From the NCBI RefSeq assembly GCF_007713465.1, contig NZ_VMSG01000011.1, forward strand, positions 1 through 64,000: a stretch of 64,000 bases of DNA, given 5' to 3'. Position 1 is the first letter of the stretch. The number at the start of each line of letters is the position of its first letter. The position numbers and the translations under genes are program-made. The stretch is from Pseudomonas sp. H3(2019). GTDB taxonomy: Bacteria > Pseudomonadota > Gammaproteobacteria > Pseudomonadales > Pseudomonadaceae. The notes under the pieces are model-generated. The model was not told where the DNA came from. It searched no databases and was given only the letters and a program-made list of their open reading frames with translations. Positions 1 to 8,017 of this stretch are shown in pieces.

Positions 1-75
1 GCAGTGGCATCAATTTAACGGGGAGTTGGTGTCCGGTTTTGAAGGGGCAAGTCCAGCACAAAGCTTGATATCTAA

Positions 76-426
76 GGATTACCCACCGGCCAGCGCGTTA
101 ACAAACCAGTGAAAATCACCAAAGTGTTCGACAAGTCCTCGCCACTGCTGCTGGCAGCTCTGACTTCCGGCGAGCGCCTGACCGAAATCACCATCCAGTG
201 GTACTGCACTTCGGCGGCCGGCACCCAGGAACACTACTTCACCACCAAGCTTGAAGACGCGATCATCGTCGACATCAAAGACTACATGCACAACTGCCAG
301 GATCCGTCGAACTCGCACTTCACTCACCTGGAAGACGTAGAGTTCACCTACCGCAAAATCACCTGGACCCACGAAGTATCCGGTACTTCGGGTTCCGATG
401 ACTGGCGTTCCCCGGTCGCTGGCTAA
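76..426 (+). pseudogene. hcp: hcp, 5'-truncated T6SS tube protein
   Basis: The reading frame gives the C-terminal two thirds of an Hcp1-type protein, the hexameric ring that stacks into the T6SS inner tube. Recognisable blocks are PTGQRV, KVFDKSSPLLL, AGTQEHYFTTKLEDA, IKDYMHNCQDP, HFTHLEDVEFTYRKITWTH and the terminal DDWRSPVAG. Hcp proteins are normally about 165-172 residues; similarity here begins near base 82 and the frame is closed by TAA at 73-75. None of the three frames of bases 1-75 looks like the missing N-terminus, so the gene is truncated rather than cut by the window edge. A GTG at 109 could start a 105-residue product, but it would lack the first strands of the barrel. Probably non-functional. 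Confidence 0.8.
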
Positions 427-429
427 GTC

Positions 430-456
430 TGGCCGACCGTTACAAAACATCGGCCA
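430..456 (+). terminator. hairpin after hcp remnant
   Basis: Inverted repeat TGGCCGA (430-436) / TCGGCCA (450-456) with a 13-base loop, directly after the hcp stop codon. There is no clean T-run, so it may act as a weak terminator or a transcript-stabilising hairpin between hcp and vgrG. Confidence 0.4.
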
Positions 457-559
457 GCTCTGCTGGTCGATGTTGTTTGCGCCACCCAAGAATTCTTGCG
501 TTCGTTGATCGCCCAAACGGCTATCGATGGATGCCGCAGCACTGCACGAGGAACAACGG

Positions 560-1485
560 ATGTTCGCGCCGGCCAATCAGAGTCACTTCGCCCTGACCGT
601 AGAAGGTCTTGCGAGCGATCTTCAGGTACTCGCCCTCAGCGGCCGGGAAGCCATCAGCCAGCCGTTCGCGCTCGACGTCGAACTGGTCCGCGAAAACCCG
701 TCCCTGGACCTCGAAAGCCTGTTGCACAAAACGGCATGCCTCAGCTCGCCCGGTGGCGGTGGCTACAACGAGCTGCGCATCGAAGACAAGAAAGGCCAGG
801 AACAGATCTTCCTGCACGCCCAGCGCGACTGGGATGAAAACATCGAGCACGAACAGAAGATCCGCGTCGGCAACAAACGGCACGACACCGTCGAGGCCAA
901 CAGCTATGGCGAGTTCAAGGCCGAAGAACACCACACCGCCCACAAAGACCGAAAAGTTGAAACCCGCGCCAACGACCACCTGACAGTCGGCGTGAACCAG
1001 CACATCAAAATCGGCACCGGCCAGTTCATCGAAGCCGGCCAGAAAATCCACCTCAGCAGCGGCCTGAAAGTCGTGCTCGAAGCCGGCAGCGAACTGCCCC
1101 TCAAGGGCGGCGGCAGTCCGGGCAGCGGCGCCGTTGATGCCCGGCATCCTCAAACAAGCCGACGCCGACAAAACTGGCGCCGTGCTGCCCCCCGGCGCAA
1201 ATCAACACCCTCAAGCGCAACGCACCGTTCTGTGAAGAGCGTGAGAGGTGCAAGGCAGGGATATGCGATATAGAAAAAACCAGCCACGACCTGGTCTTTT
1301 TAGTCGATGATGAAAGTACATCAGCACAATCAATTAGCGCCGCCACCAGTATGGCGTCGGGCTACGGAATTGTTTATTCACCGGCTCTTGCAAGTCGGCA
1401 CACAGAGCGTAAAGCTATAGACATGACAACATCCAACATATCTGAAAAGAATCATAGATGCTTCTGGCACCTCTATTTTGATTAA
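560..1485 (+). pseudogene. vgrG: vgrG, T6SS spike protein, internally deleted and frameshifted
   Basis: The ATG at 560 opens a typical Pseudomonas VgrG N-terminus (MFAPANQSHFALTVEGL...). After about 60 residues (LDLESLLHKTA) the sequence jumps to the gp5-type OB-fold/needle region (GGGGYNELRIEDKKGQEQ..., IEHEQKIRVGNKRHDTVE), so roughly 350 codons of the gp27-like centre are missing. A second short deletion lies within KGGGSPGSG, where most of the beta-helix repeat end is lost. The coding trace then shifts frame near 1130 (PLMPGILKQADADKTGAVLPPG) and again near 1198 (QINTLKRNAPFCEE), and runs in frame 1 to a TAA at 1483-1485 with a short AT-richer tail. VgrG normally exceeds 600 residues; no functional spike can be made from this. 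Confidence 0.85.
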
Positions 1486-1566
1486 TAACTTAAGCGACTC
1501 AAATCCCATAGGTACTACATTATGGAGTTAAAAAATTTGTTTCCGACCCACCACATTGGCCACCCG

Positions 1567-2331
1567 ATGGACATTAAACATGTTCTACTCATCATTTTAA
1601 GCATTTTTTCAACGTCAGCGCCTGCCCAAAATATCGGATTTGGATTCATTAAAAATGACCCGGACGGGAAGACTTATTTATATACCACTCAGGAAGTTTC
1701 AATCGGCGAAGCCATTTCAGTCCAGTCCCCTAAAGCCAACGGAACCGCCGCTTGCTGCAAGTTAACAAAGTCAAATGGAGAAAAACGGCAACCGGGCGAT
1801 GTAACCGACCTGCTCAACGAGTCCGACATGCACGTCTACGGGCTCGACATTCAATATAAAGAGCCTTTTATCGGCATAGCTGTAGTTGGCAAAAACGCAA
1901 ATGAAAATGGCGCCACAGCGGTTGAGGTTAAGGGTCAACGTACAATAATCAGCACCTGTTTAAGCCAAGAAGGCATCCATCTTTTCTCAAGAAAAAATGG
2001 AATACTGAGCGGTCACTTATACTTAAACCTTGGATACGATATAGAGCCAAGTTCTAATTCTTGCGAAACGGAAAAGCACCGCTCCGTACCGACCGACGTA
2101 TCCAGCTACATCGAAAGTAGAGATAACTGTGACTCTCTACGCGGCGATATCCCTGAGCCGGACCCCGCCGACCCGGGCAACCTCAAACGTGTCATCAGCG
2201 ATATCAATAAATACTGCAAGGGCACAGACCATAAACTCAAGCAGTTGAAAGAGACATATTCCGGCAACGAAAGCATTATGAAATTGCTCTCTACTTATGA
2301 AGAGAACATTGAAGCTGACATGAGTTTTTAG
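1567..2331 (+). CDS. exported protein of unknown function, possible orphan T6SS immunity protein
   Basis: The frame is open from 1522, but ATG 1567 is the better start because it begins a standard signal peptide (MDIKHVLLIILSIFSTSAPAQ). The mature part is about 234 residues with several cysteines (a CC pair near residue 65, others later) that could form periplasmic disulfides, and a charged C-terminal region. I do not recognise a family. It is markedly more AT-rich than the flanking genes. Its place right after a vgrG remnant, where effector and immunity genes usually lie, suggests a periplasmic immunity protein whose effector has been lost. That role is inference from position and signal peptide only. 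Confidence 0.6.
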   Translation: MDIKHVLLIILSIFSTSAPAQNIGFGFIKNDPDGKTYLYTTQEVSIGEAISVQSPKANGTAACCKLTKSNGEKRQPGDVTDLLNESDMHVYGLDIQYKEPFIGIAVVGKNANENGATAVEVKGQRTIISTCLSQEGIHLFSRKNGILSGHLYLNLGYDIEPSSNSCETEKHRSVPTDVSSYIESRDNCDSLRGDIPEPDPADPGNLKRVISDINKYCKGTDHKLKQLKETYSGNESIMKLLSTYEENIEADMSF

Positions 2332-2355
2332 ATTCACCCATCAGGGACGGCCGTC

Positions 2356-2679
2356 GTGACATCTGAAAACATCATTCCACAGGTTTGGTTATCCAAAAAA
2401 CCCACTGCTACCGACTGGCAACCGGTGATGCCGCACCTCGCCGAGCTGAAACCCCGCTCGGCGTTCCTTGAATGGATTGCCGAAACCGATACCGAAGATT
2501 GGGGCTGGCTGGCGGTTTCCAGCAGTACGCCGGACGTGGTGTTCGAACACCTGCGCAGCCTGACTCCGGTGCGCATGCCGGACGGGACTGAAGTGTTTTT
2601 CCGGTTTTGGGATGGGCGGCATATCTATCCGATCCTCGAAGGCCTCGGCGCTGGGGTACTGACGGGAAAGGAGTACTAG
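2356..2679 (+). pseudogene. DUF4123 adaptor (VgrG chaperone) fragment
   Basis: A GTG start gives 107 residues containing the core of DUF4123, the adaptor (Tap/TEC) family that loads effectors onto VgrG: PRSAFLEWIAETDTEDWGWL..., LRSLTPVRMPDGTEVFFRFWD and HIYPILEGL. Family members are usually 200-300 residues; this lacks most of the N-terminal domain and ends abruptly at GVLTGKEY where the toxin fragment begins in another frame. This looks like an adaptor gene fused by deletion to a toxin tail. Read-through could make a small protein, but adaptor function is unlikely. Confidence 0.65.
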
Positions 2680-3017
2680 GCGAAAGCCCTTGGCACTCCG
2701 ATATCCCAGCTGTTAATGAGATAACAAAAGGCGAACCTATTCCTTTTTCTAACAGGCGTCCCGACTTCTCCCAATGGTCTAAAGGTGAAGTGAAATTTGA
2801 ACCGGGTGAGCTTGATGGAACACGGCCTTACTTCAAAGCCATATATGAAAAAATACAGGAAGCCAAAGACTTGAATCGTCCAAATGCTGCAAAGTTGCTT
2901 CTGAAGGATAAAGGGCTAACACCTCACCATCATGACAAGGTCACAATTCAACTTATCCCAACCGACCTGCACTCAAACATTCCACATATTGGTTCCGCTT
3001 CGAACATGAGGAAATAA
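2607..3017 (+). pseudogene. C-terminal nuclease toxin fragment, HNH/EndoVII-like (LHH/WHH type)
   Basis: From about 2670 this frame encodes a polymorphic-toxin C-terminus: GESPWHSDIPAVNEITKG..., then a helical linker and the catalytic-looking signature GLTPHHHDKVTIQLIPTDLH followed by IPHIGSAS. That signature is the pattern of the HNH/endonuclease VII superfamily toxins with conserved LHH or WHH, where His residues bind metal and cut nucleic acid. There is no delivery domain (PAAR, Rhs or VgrG) in frame. Bases 2607-2669 are out-of-frame DUF4123 sequence, so ATG 2607 is only a nominal start. The catalytic domain itself looks complete, and the gene ends 2 bases before a SUKH immunity gene, the usual toxin-immunity order. 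Confidence 0.65.
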
Positions 3018-3019
3018 GT

Positions 3020-3541
3020 ATGTTGCACGAACAAATCATTAAGAAACTTGGCGCCGAAGCAAGGCTTTTCGAAGAAAAAGATCTGAGCATCCTCCACAAA
3101 GAAAATATCGCCACTCCAACAGAATTGGCCGAATTACTGAGCCATTTCAAAGGTGCGATTATTTTCGCACGCGGCGCAAAACTCAAAACGCAAAGTAAAA
3201 TCCCAGTCCGAGACGAGGAAGGATATATCGACTTAGACATAATCTACGGCCTAAACCCGGATTCAAACAATATATTCCTAAAAAACAAAACCTACCGCAA
3301 CCAGATAGACAATGACTTTTATGTTTTTGGCGAATCCGGTGGTGGCGATCAGTTTTGCATTAGCAAAAGAACAGAAAAAATCTATTATTGGTATCACGAA
3401 GCGACGAGCGACGACTGCTCATTATTCTACATAGCCCCATCTTTTATCGAATTCATAGAAAACCTAGTGCCCGATGATGAGAACGCAAAAATCGACTTTG
3501 ACGAAGATGATGGAGTAATCAGTGCCCACTTTAATTTCTAG
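3020..3541 (+). CDS. SMI1/KNR4 (SUKH) family immunity protein
   Basis: A 173-residue acidic protein with SUKH-fold features: an N-terminal helical segment ending in PTELAELLSHFKGAIIF, a central beta region with YVFGESGGGDQFCISKRTEKIYYWYHE (the typical 'G.dg.gd.y..d...g.vy...Hd' pattern), and a C-terminal helix SFIEFIENLV. SUKH proteins neutralise nuclease toxins of contact-dependent and T6SS systems. ATG 3020 lies 2 bases after the stop of the toxin fragment, so the pair is translationally linked. Low GC agrees with a mobile toxin-immunity cassette. It is intact although its toxin is truncated, so it may persist as protection against neighbours carrying the same toxin. Confidence 0.75.
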   Translation: MLHEQIIKKLGAEARLFEEKDLSILHKENIATPTELAELLSHFKGAIIFARGAKLKTQSKIPVRDEEGYIDLDIIYGLNPDSNNIFLKNKTYRNQIDNDFYVFGESGGGDQFCISKRTEKIYYWYHEATSDDCSLFYIAPSFIEFIENLVPDDENAKIDFDEDDGVISAHFNF

Positions 3542-3825
3542 AAAAAAGCAAAGATAAAATGAACTGAAGGGGACGAGTTTATTATCTGGGTACTTAGTGA
3601 AAGTCAATCCGCGCCCTTTTCCTGCTCCTCCCCAAAAAAGCCGTCCTAGGCCAAGTCTTAGGACATTTCCTGCACGCTATAGCGACTTAGGTGAACTTGT
3701 TCGAAATCGATCACATGGATAGTCTTCACGAGTCGCCGCAAACTCAGCGGCCAGTTTTGACAGACTGAACAGTATCAAGGCATGTAAATGCCGCTATGCG
3801 GCTCCATAGCTCAAGGAGCTTCACC
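3542..3825 (+). other. non-coding gap at the end of the T6SS remnant
   Basis: No gene is seen here. The segment holds an imperfect hairpin GTCCTAGG...CTTAGGAC in the middle, a TTGACA box at 3757-3762 that could be a -35 element, and a small GCCGC-TAT-GCGGC hairpin (3790-3802) just before the ribosome site of the next gene. A run resembling 'aaggggacgagttt' near 3566 recalls ends of degraded mobile elements in Pseudomonas, but nothing definite can be called. Confidence 0.4.
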
Positions 3826-4152
3826 ATGAAAAAGATCACCCTCAAACCACTCAGCCTCACCGCCACCGATCCCCTCGACACCCAAAATCCTACCCAACGT
3901 CCCAGCCCCGTCTTCACCGTTACCCCCAACATCGACACTGAAACCCTGCTAATCCACGCCAGCGAAACCCTGGCCTCGCTGAACGCGATGACCACCGACC
4001 TGGCCTTTGAGCTTGAAGGTGCGCACCGCAACGTAGCGCTGGGTATTCAGCAGATGATCGGGTTGGGCGAGCTGCTGGTGAACAGAGCGCTGGAGAACCT
4101 CGACCTGCCCGATTCGGCGGGCAGCCGGCTCAATCCGTCCGCCGTCCATTGA
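3826..4152 (+). CDS. DUF6124-like small protein
   Basis: 108-residue protein; ATG 3826 is chosen because AAGGAG lies 8 bases upstream (the frame is open from 3796). The N-terminal third is Pro/Thr-rich and probably disordered; the rest is two or more helices (DTETLLIHASETLASLNAMTTDL, RNVALGIQQMIGLGELLVNRALENL). This layout is typical of the DUF6124/DUF3077 group of small proteins that occur in many copies in Pseudomonas genomes; function unknown. It is followed at 36 bases by a second small gene of related type, and both end at a strong terminator. Confidence 0.6.
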   Translation: MKKITLKPLSLTATDPLDTQNPTQRPSPVFTVTPNIDTETLLIHASETLASLNAMTTDLAFELEGAHRNVALGIQQMIGLGELLVNRALENLDLPDSAGSRLNPSAVH

Positions 4153-4188
4153 CGGGCCGCGCTGTTCTATCGAATGGAGTGTTCCCCC

Positions 4189-4416
4189 ATGTCTCGATAC
4201 ATGCCCATCACCGGCCTGGACTGCAACGTCCCTTCCCTGCTGATCGACACCGAAGCCCCGCTCGACGTGTTGCACGAAACAGCGGCCTTCCGCATCCGCA
4301 GCGCCACCCAACTGCTGGAAACCTTCGCCCTGCACGAAGTTGCGCAGGCGCTGGTCATTTCGCTACGCGACGGCTGCGACTTGCTGGACGTCATCGGGCG
4401 GCACTTGCGGGCGTAG
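4189..4416 (+). CDS. small helical protein related to the DUF6124 group
   Basis: 75-residue protein, ATG 4189 with GGAG about 12 bases upstream. The core LLIDTEAPLDVLHETAAFRI and the end SLRDGCDLLDVIGRHL are nearly repeated in the truncated copy at 30450-30664, so this is a dispersed family in this genome. Copy 2 has three extra residues in the loop before the last helix. No catalytic motif is visible. It probably forms one transcript with the preceding gene. Confidence 0.55.
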   Translation: MSRYMPITGLDCNVPSLLIDTEAPLDVLHETAAFRIRSATQLLETFALHEVAQALVISLRDGCDLLDVIGRHLRA

Positions 4417-4433
4417 GTTTCGGCGTAATGAAT

Positions 4434-4462
4434 ATGGGCGACCTTGGGGTCGCCCATTTTTT
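4434..4462 (+). terminator. Rho-independent terminator
   Basis: Perfect 10 bp stem ATGGGCGACC / GGTCGCCCAT with a TTGG loop, followed by a T-run (4458-4462). It closes the pair of small DUF6124-like genes. Confidence 0.85.
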
Positions 4463-4763
4463 GTGGTCTCCAAAGATAAGCGCATCACAGGCACCCACGA
4501 GGTGTCACTGGCTGCACCCACAGAGCAAGACCTCACAAATAAGGATCATCATATTGACCCTTACCAGACTTAAGACCCCGTATAGAGGCTCTTAACTACA
4601 AGCAAAAAATCCTGAAAATAGCTCTTCTCTCCCATGGGTGCTGGACTTTGTCCCGCTACAAGCGACGACACACTGATCTGAGCAACCCTATCCTTCCTTG
4701 CACATCATTAGGACCTTCTATACTGTTGCTTAATCCACTTAAAGATCACTTTGGCAAAGCCTA
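4463..4763 (+). promoter_or_regulatory. hipBA upstream region
   Basis: 300 bases without a gene, AT-richer than the surroundings. A possible sigma70 promoter is TTGCAC (4698-4703) with TATACT (4719-4724) at a short 15 bp spacing, about 40 bases before hipB. HipB-type antitoxins normally repress their own promoter; I could not define an operator. Confidence 0.35.
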
Positions 4764-5069
4764 ATGAGCAATTTTTTCCCACTCGATTGCGCTGAAAGCC
4801 TTATAAAAATAGGCCTCCTGGCCAAAAGACGACGTCAGGAACGCGGTCTGAGGCAGAAAGACCTCGCCAAACTGGTGGGTGTAGCCGCGGGCACGTTGGG
4901 CAAGATCGAGGCTGGCGACCCCGTCGTTGAATTGCGTACCTTCATGCTGGTGTTATGGCATCTGGGCCTGCTTTCAGAAGTATTCAACGACGAGCCGATC
5001 AGCAAAAAAGCCCCAGAGCTGAAGAGCCAGCGAGTGCGCATCAAGCGCGTGACCGAAGAGAGCTTCTGA
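4764..5069 (+). CDS. hipB: HipB-like antitoxin, XRE-family regulator
   Basis: 101-residue protein with a helix-turn-helix of the XRE/Cro type at about residues 17-70 (AKRRRQERGLRQKDLAKLVG, then GTLGKIEAGD). In hipBA modules HipB neutralises the HipA kinase and represses the operon. Its stop overlaps the hipA start (TGATG), giving translational coupling. The C-terminal tail (KKAPELKSQRVRIKRVTEESF) is basic and may bind HipA or be proteolysed. Confidence 0.8.
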   Translation: MSNFFPLDCAESLIKIGLLAKRRRQERGLRQKDLAKLVGVAAGTLGKIEAGDPVVELRTFMLVLWHLGLLSEVFNDEPISKKAPELKSQRVRIKRVTEESF

Positions 5070-6283
5070 TGAACATCCCAGCGGCATACATCTACATGGA
5101 GCATCCACTCACCGCCGAGACGGTTACCTTGGGGCGGTTGAGCATGGGGCCCAGCGGCAGCGGTGAGTTCGTATACTCCCCCGCCTACCTTGCGCAAAAC
5201 GATTGGGTGCCGGATCCGATTCGTTATCCGCCTAGCGATCAGGTGTTTCGGGTAACGACCAACAACGGCATTCCGGGATTCATACGCGATTGCATGCCCG
5301 ATTCATGGGGCGAACAGTTACTCAAGTCTCTGCATGGTCAAGCCATGACGCCTATCGAGATGCTGCTCAGATCGCCTAACAACGACCGCTCCGGCAACCT
5401 CATGGCAGGAACTGCGCGAACATCTCCACCGGGTATTGGAGGTGAATCGGTCCCGTCACTGCAAGGGCTCGGGGACTTCATCGATACCGCCGATATCATT
5501 CAAAGCCATCAGCTTATCGACCCTGACCGGCAGAAACTCCTGTTGGTCCGTCAGCGTTCTTCCCTTGGTGGCGCCCGACCAAAACGCACACTGCGCGATG
5601 GCAATATATTGGTGCTGGCCAAGGCTCGAGATCGCTTCGATACCGTCGACATCCCGGCGATCGAACACGCGTGCATGACGTTTGCGGCGTCAAAAGGTAT
5701 CCACACCGCAAGAACGCGGCTGATCACAGATAAACGCTCTACGTTGTTGGTGGATCGCTTTGATCGGGTTGAAGTCGATGGCCGCATGCGCAGGGTCCCC
5801 ATGCTCAGTGCGCTGACGTTGCTGGATGCTGACTGGTCTTCGACTGATCACAGCCGCTGGCGCTATGCCGGTGTTGCCGATGAAATGCGCAGGCGCGGCG
5901 TCCCCTTGGAAGATCTGGAGCAGTTCTACGTTCAAATGTGCTTTCACGTTCTGGTCGGCAATGACGATGCACACACCAAGAACCTGGCCATTATCTGGCG
6001 TGACGGCTCCTGGCGCCTTTCGCCGATGTACGACATAGTCCCATCCCCACAGGAGTCACCCGCCACGATGGCTATGGCACTGGGTAACGAAGGGACGCTG
6101 ATCAGCCGGCAAAACATCCTCAGCCACCATGAACATTTCGGACTTGATCTACAGGGTGCCGAAACCATTCTTGATCGGGTACTAAGCTGGGAAAGCGAGT
6201 TACGAGAGCACTACATGGCACAACTCAGCGGTGTGGACTATGAAGCGGCTATTGGCGCCATCAGTAGTGCCAGAGTGGTTTAG
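5069..6283 (+). CDS. hipA: HipA-like serine/threonine kinase toxin
   Basis: 404-residue HipA-family kinase. The frame is open upstream, but ATG 5069 overlapping the hipB stop is the natural start. Motifs: a glycine-rich SLGGARPK nucleotide loop at 165-172, RFDR at 230-233, the catalytic-loop block VGNDDAHTKN at 296-305, and the metal-binding MYDIV at about 320-324. HipA toxins phosphorylate a translation target (GltX in E. coli) and cause growth arrest or persistence. Size and motif order are close to the full-length family, and all kinase motifs I can check are present, so it looks active. The physiological target cannot be read from the sequence. Confidence 0.85.
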   Translation: MNIPAAYIYMEHPLTAETVTLGRLSMGPSGSGEFVYSPAYLAQNDWVPDPIRYPPSDQVFRVTTNNGIPGFIRDCMPDSWGEQLLKSLHGQAMTPIEMLLRSPNNDRSGNLMAGTARTSPPGIGGESVPSLQGLGDFIDTADIIQSHQLIDPDRQKLLLVRQRSSLGGARPKRTLRDGNILVLAKARDRFDTVDIPAIEHACMTFAASKGIHTARTRLITDKRSTLLVDRFDRVEVDGRMRRVPMLSALTLLDADWSSTDHSRWRYAGVADEMRRRGVPLEDLEQFYVQMCFHVLVGNDDAHTKNLAIIWRDGSWRLSPMYDIVPSPQESPATMAMALGNEGTLISRQNILSHHEHFGLDLQGAETILDRVLSWESELREHYMAQLSGVDYEAAIGAISSARVV

Positions 6284-6365
6284 CGTCAGGAAGATATCGA
6301 GCTTGATATCTCTGCCACCAGCCTCCAACTATTAAAGCTCTGCCTCGCCTCTACGGAGCTCTCCA

Positions 6366-6800
6366 ATGTCCGATCCACTGCTCATCCCCTGCCCCCACTG
6401 CAACGGCCTCAACCGCATCCCCGCCGAGCGCCTGGGCGATCATCCCAAGTGCGGGCGCTGCAAAGCCGAAGTCCTGCTGAACAAACCCTTCGAGCTGAAG
6501 CAAGCCGATTACGCCAGTCAGATCAAGGGCGATCTGCCGTTGCTGGTGGATGTGTGGGCGGACTGGTGTGGACCGTGCAAGTCGTTTGCGCCGGTGTTCG
6601 AGCAGGCGGCGGGACAGTTGGCGGGTAAGTGTCGGTTGGCCAAGCTCGACAGCGAGGTGAATCAGCAGTTGTCGGCGCAGTTGGGGATTCGTTCGATTCC
6701 GAGTTTGATTCTGTTCAAGAACGGCCGGGAAGTGGCGCGTCAGAGCGGGGCGTTTCCATTGCCGCAGTTGATGAGTTGGTTGCGGAGTCAGGGAGTTTGA
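6366..6800 (+). CDS. trxC: thioredoxin 2 (TrxC)
   Basis: 144-residue thioredoxin with an N-terminal zinc-binding extension (CPHC at 9-12, CGRC at 29-32) that separates TrxC from TrxA, followed by a thioredoxin fold with the redox centre WADWCGPCK and the cis-proline loop IRSIPSLILF. It reduces protein disulfides in the cytoplasm, in many bacteria under oxidative stress. It appears monocistronic, with a REP element downstream. The zinc ligands and active-site cysteines are intact. Confidence 0.95.
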   Translation: MSDPLLIPCPHCNGLNRIPAERLGDHPKCGRCKAEVLLNKPFELKQADYASQIKGDLPLLVDVWADWCGPCKSFAPVFEQAAGQLAGKCRLAKLDSEVNQQLSAQLGIRSIPSLILFKNGREVARQSGAFPLPQLMSWLRSQGV

Positions 6801-6833
6801 TGACCTGAAGTAGAAGGCTCAGCTCAGAACTTG

Positions 6834-6861
6834 GTGGCGAGGGGGCAAGCCCCCTCGCCAC
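6834..6861. repeat. REP element
   Basis: Perfect 12 bp inverted repeat GTGGCGAGGGGG / CCCCCTCGCCAC around a CAAG loop: the classical Pseudomonas fluorescens repetitive extragenic palindrome. It lies between the convergent ends of trxC and parA and may serve as a bidirectional transcript end. Confidence 0.85.
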
Positions 6862-6887
6862 AGGGGACCGCGTTCAGTGGGTGGCTG

Positions 6888-7658
6888 TCAGGCATTTTCC
6901 AGCAGGTTGTGAAGTTCGACGAACTGTTGCGTCAGTTTATGCCGGGGGTCGAGGTGGATCAGTGGCATGTTGGCCTGGTGGGATTCGCGCATGCGCACCG
7001 AGCTGCCCAGGTACACCGGCAGTACCGGCAGGCCTTCGGCGATCAGTTCGTCGAGCATCTGCTGCGGCAGGCTCGCGCGGGCCTGGAACTGGTTGACCAC
7101 GATGCCTTCGACTTGCAGGTCCTCGTTGTGGTCTTCCTTCAACTCTTCGATTTCCGCCAGCAGGCCGTACAGCGCCTGACGGGAGAAGCTGTCGCAGTCG
7201 AAGGGAATCAGCACGCGATCGGCGGCGATCAACGCTGAGACCGCGTAGAAGTTCAACGCTGGCGGGGTGTCGAGGTAGATCCGGTCGTAGTCTTCGGCCA
7301 GTTCGTCGAGCAGTTTGCGCAGTTTGTTGATCTTGTGTTTGGCCTCAAGCTTGGGTTGCAGGTCAGCCAGCTCAGCCGTGGCGGTGACCACGTGCAGGTT
7401 GTCGAACGGGGTTTCGTAGATATCGACCTGGTTTTTCTTCGAGAACGGCCCGGATGACAGGGTCTGCTTGAAGAAGTCGGCAATGCCCATCGGGATGTCG
7501 TTGCCGGTCAAACCCGTCAGGTACTGAGTGGAGTTGGCCTGGGCATCGAGATCCACCAGCAGCGTGCGATAGCCCTCGCTGGCGCTGACCGCCGCCAGAT
7601 TGCAGGCAATACTGGATTTGCCCACGCCACCTTTCTGATTGAACACCACGCGCCGCAT
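6888..7658 (-). CDS. ParA-family ATPase (orphan)
   Basis: 256-residue protein; start at 7658 chosen because GGAGG lies 7 bases upstream and [16 protein letters not shown] is the standard ParA opening (deviant Walker A at about 8-15). Other motifs are [12 protein letters not shown] and YLDTPPALN. ParA/MinD ATPases position chromosomes, plasmids or protein complexes. There is no parB or other partner adjacent, so this is an orphan chromosomal ParA of unknown cargo. It is not one of the replication-origin parAB genes. Confidence 0.85.
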   Translation of the reverse strand: MRRVVFNQKGGVGKSSIACNLAAVSASEGYRTLLVDLDAQANSTQYLTGLTGNDIPMGIADFFKQTLSSGPFSKKNQVDIYETPFDNLHVVTATAELADLQPKLEAKHKINKLRKLLDELAEDYDRIYLDTPPALNFYAVSALIAADRVLIPFDCDSFSRQALYGLLAEIEELKEDHNEDLQVEGIVVNQFQARASLPQQMLDELIAEGLPVLPVYLGSSVRMRESHQANMPLIHLDPRHKLTQQFVELHNLLENA

Positions 7659-8017
7659 GTCAAAACCTCCGTGTATCAAAGAATGACCGAGTGTAGTTGC
7701 CGACACCGCAGCTTCGCTACCTCGTTGGCAGTCGGACTGCACGGTCAGCTGCAATCTCGGCAAAAAACCGACCGACTTCGCCCTTTGAGTGATGAATCAA
7801 CTGACAGACACGTCTGTAAAAAACCGAATAATGGCAAAACGACAGCTTTTTCGCGGATAAACGACATGGCACGCCGAACAAAATGGGGCCAGTATTTGCT
7901 GAAAGCCCGCCGCACCGGGATAATGCGCGCCACTCGGCGGTAGCGTCATGCCGGGTCAGTCGTCGCTCAATCGACTCACCGCGTCAAGGAAGCCCGCAGG
8001 GGCGGGATGAATTTTCA
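7659..8017 (+). promoter_or_regulatory. parA / APE-operon divergent intergenic region
   Basis: About 360 bases between divergent parA and the first APE gene, expected to hold both promoters. AT-rich tracts (AAAAAACCG, AAAACGACAGCTTTTT) lie at 7765-7860. A GG-N10-GC pair resembling a sigma54 -24/-12 element occurs near 7886-7903 but does not match the consensus well. No gene is seen in this stretch. Confidence 0.35.

Noticed and set aside
7886..7903. sigma54-like promoter before the APE operon
   Set aside because: Only the GG/GC dinucleotides fit; the rest of the -24/-12 consensus does not.
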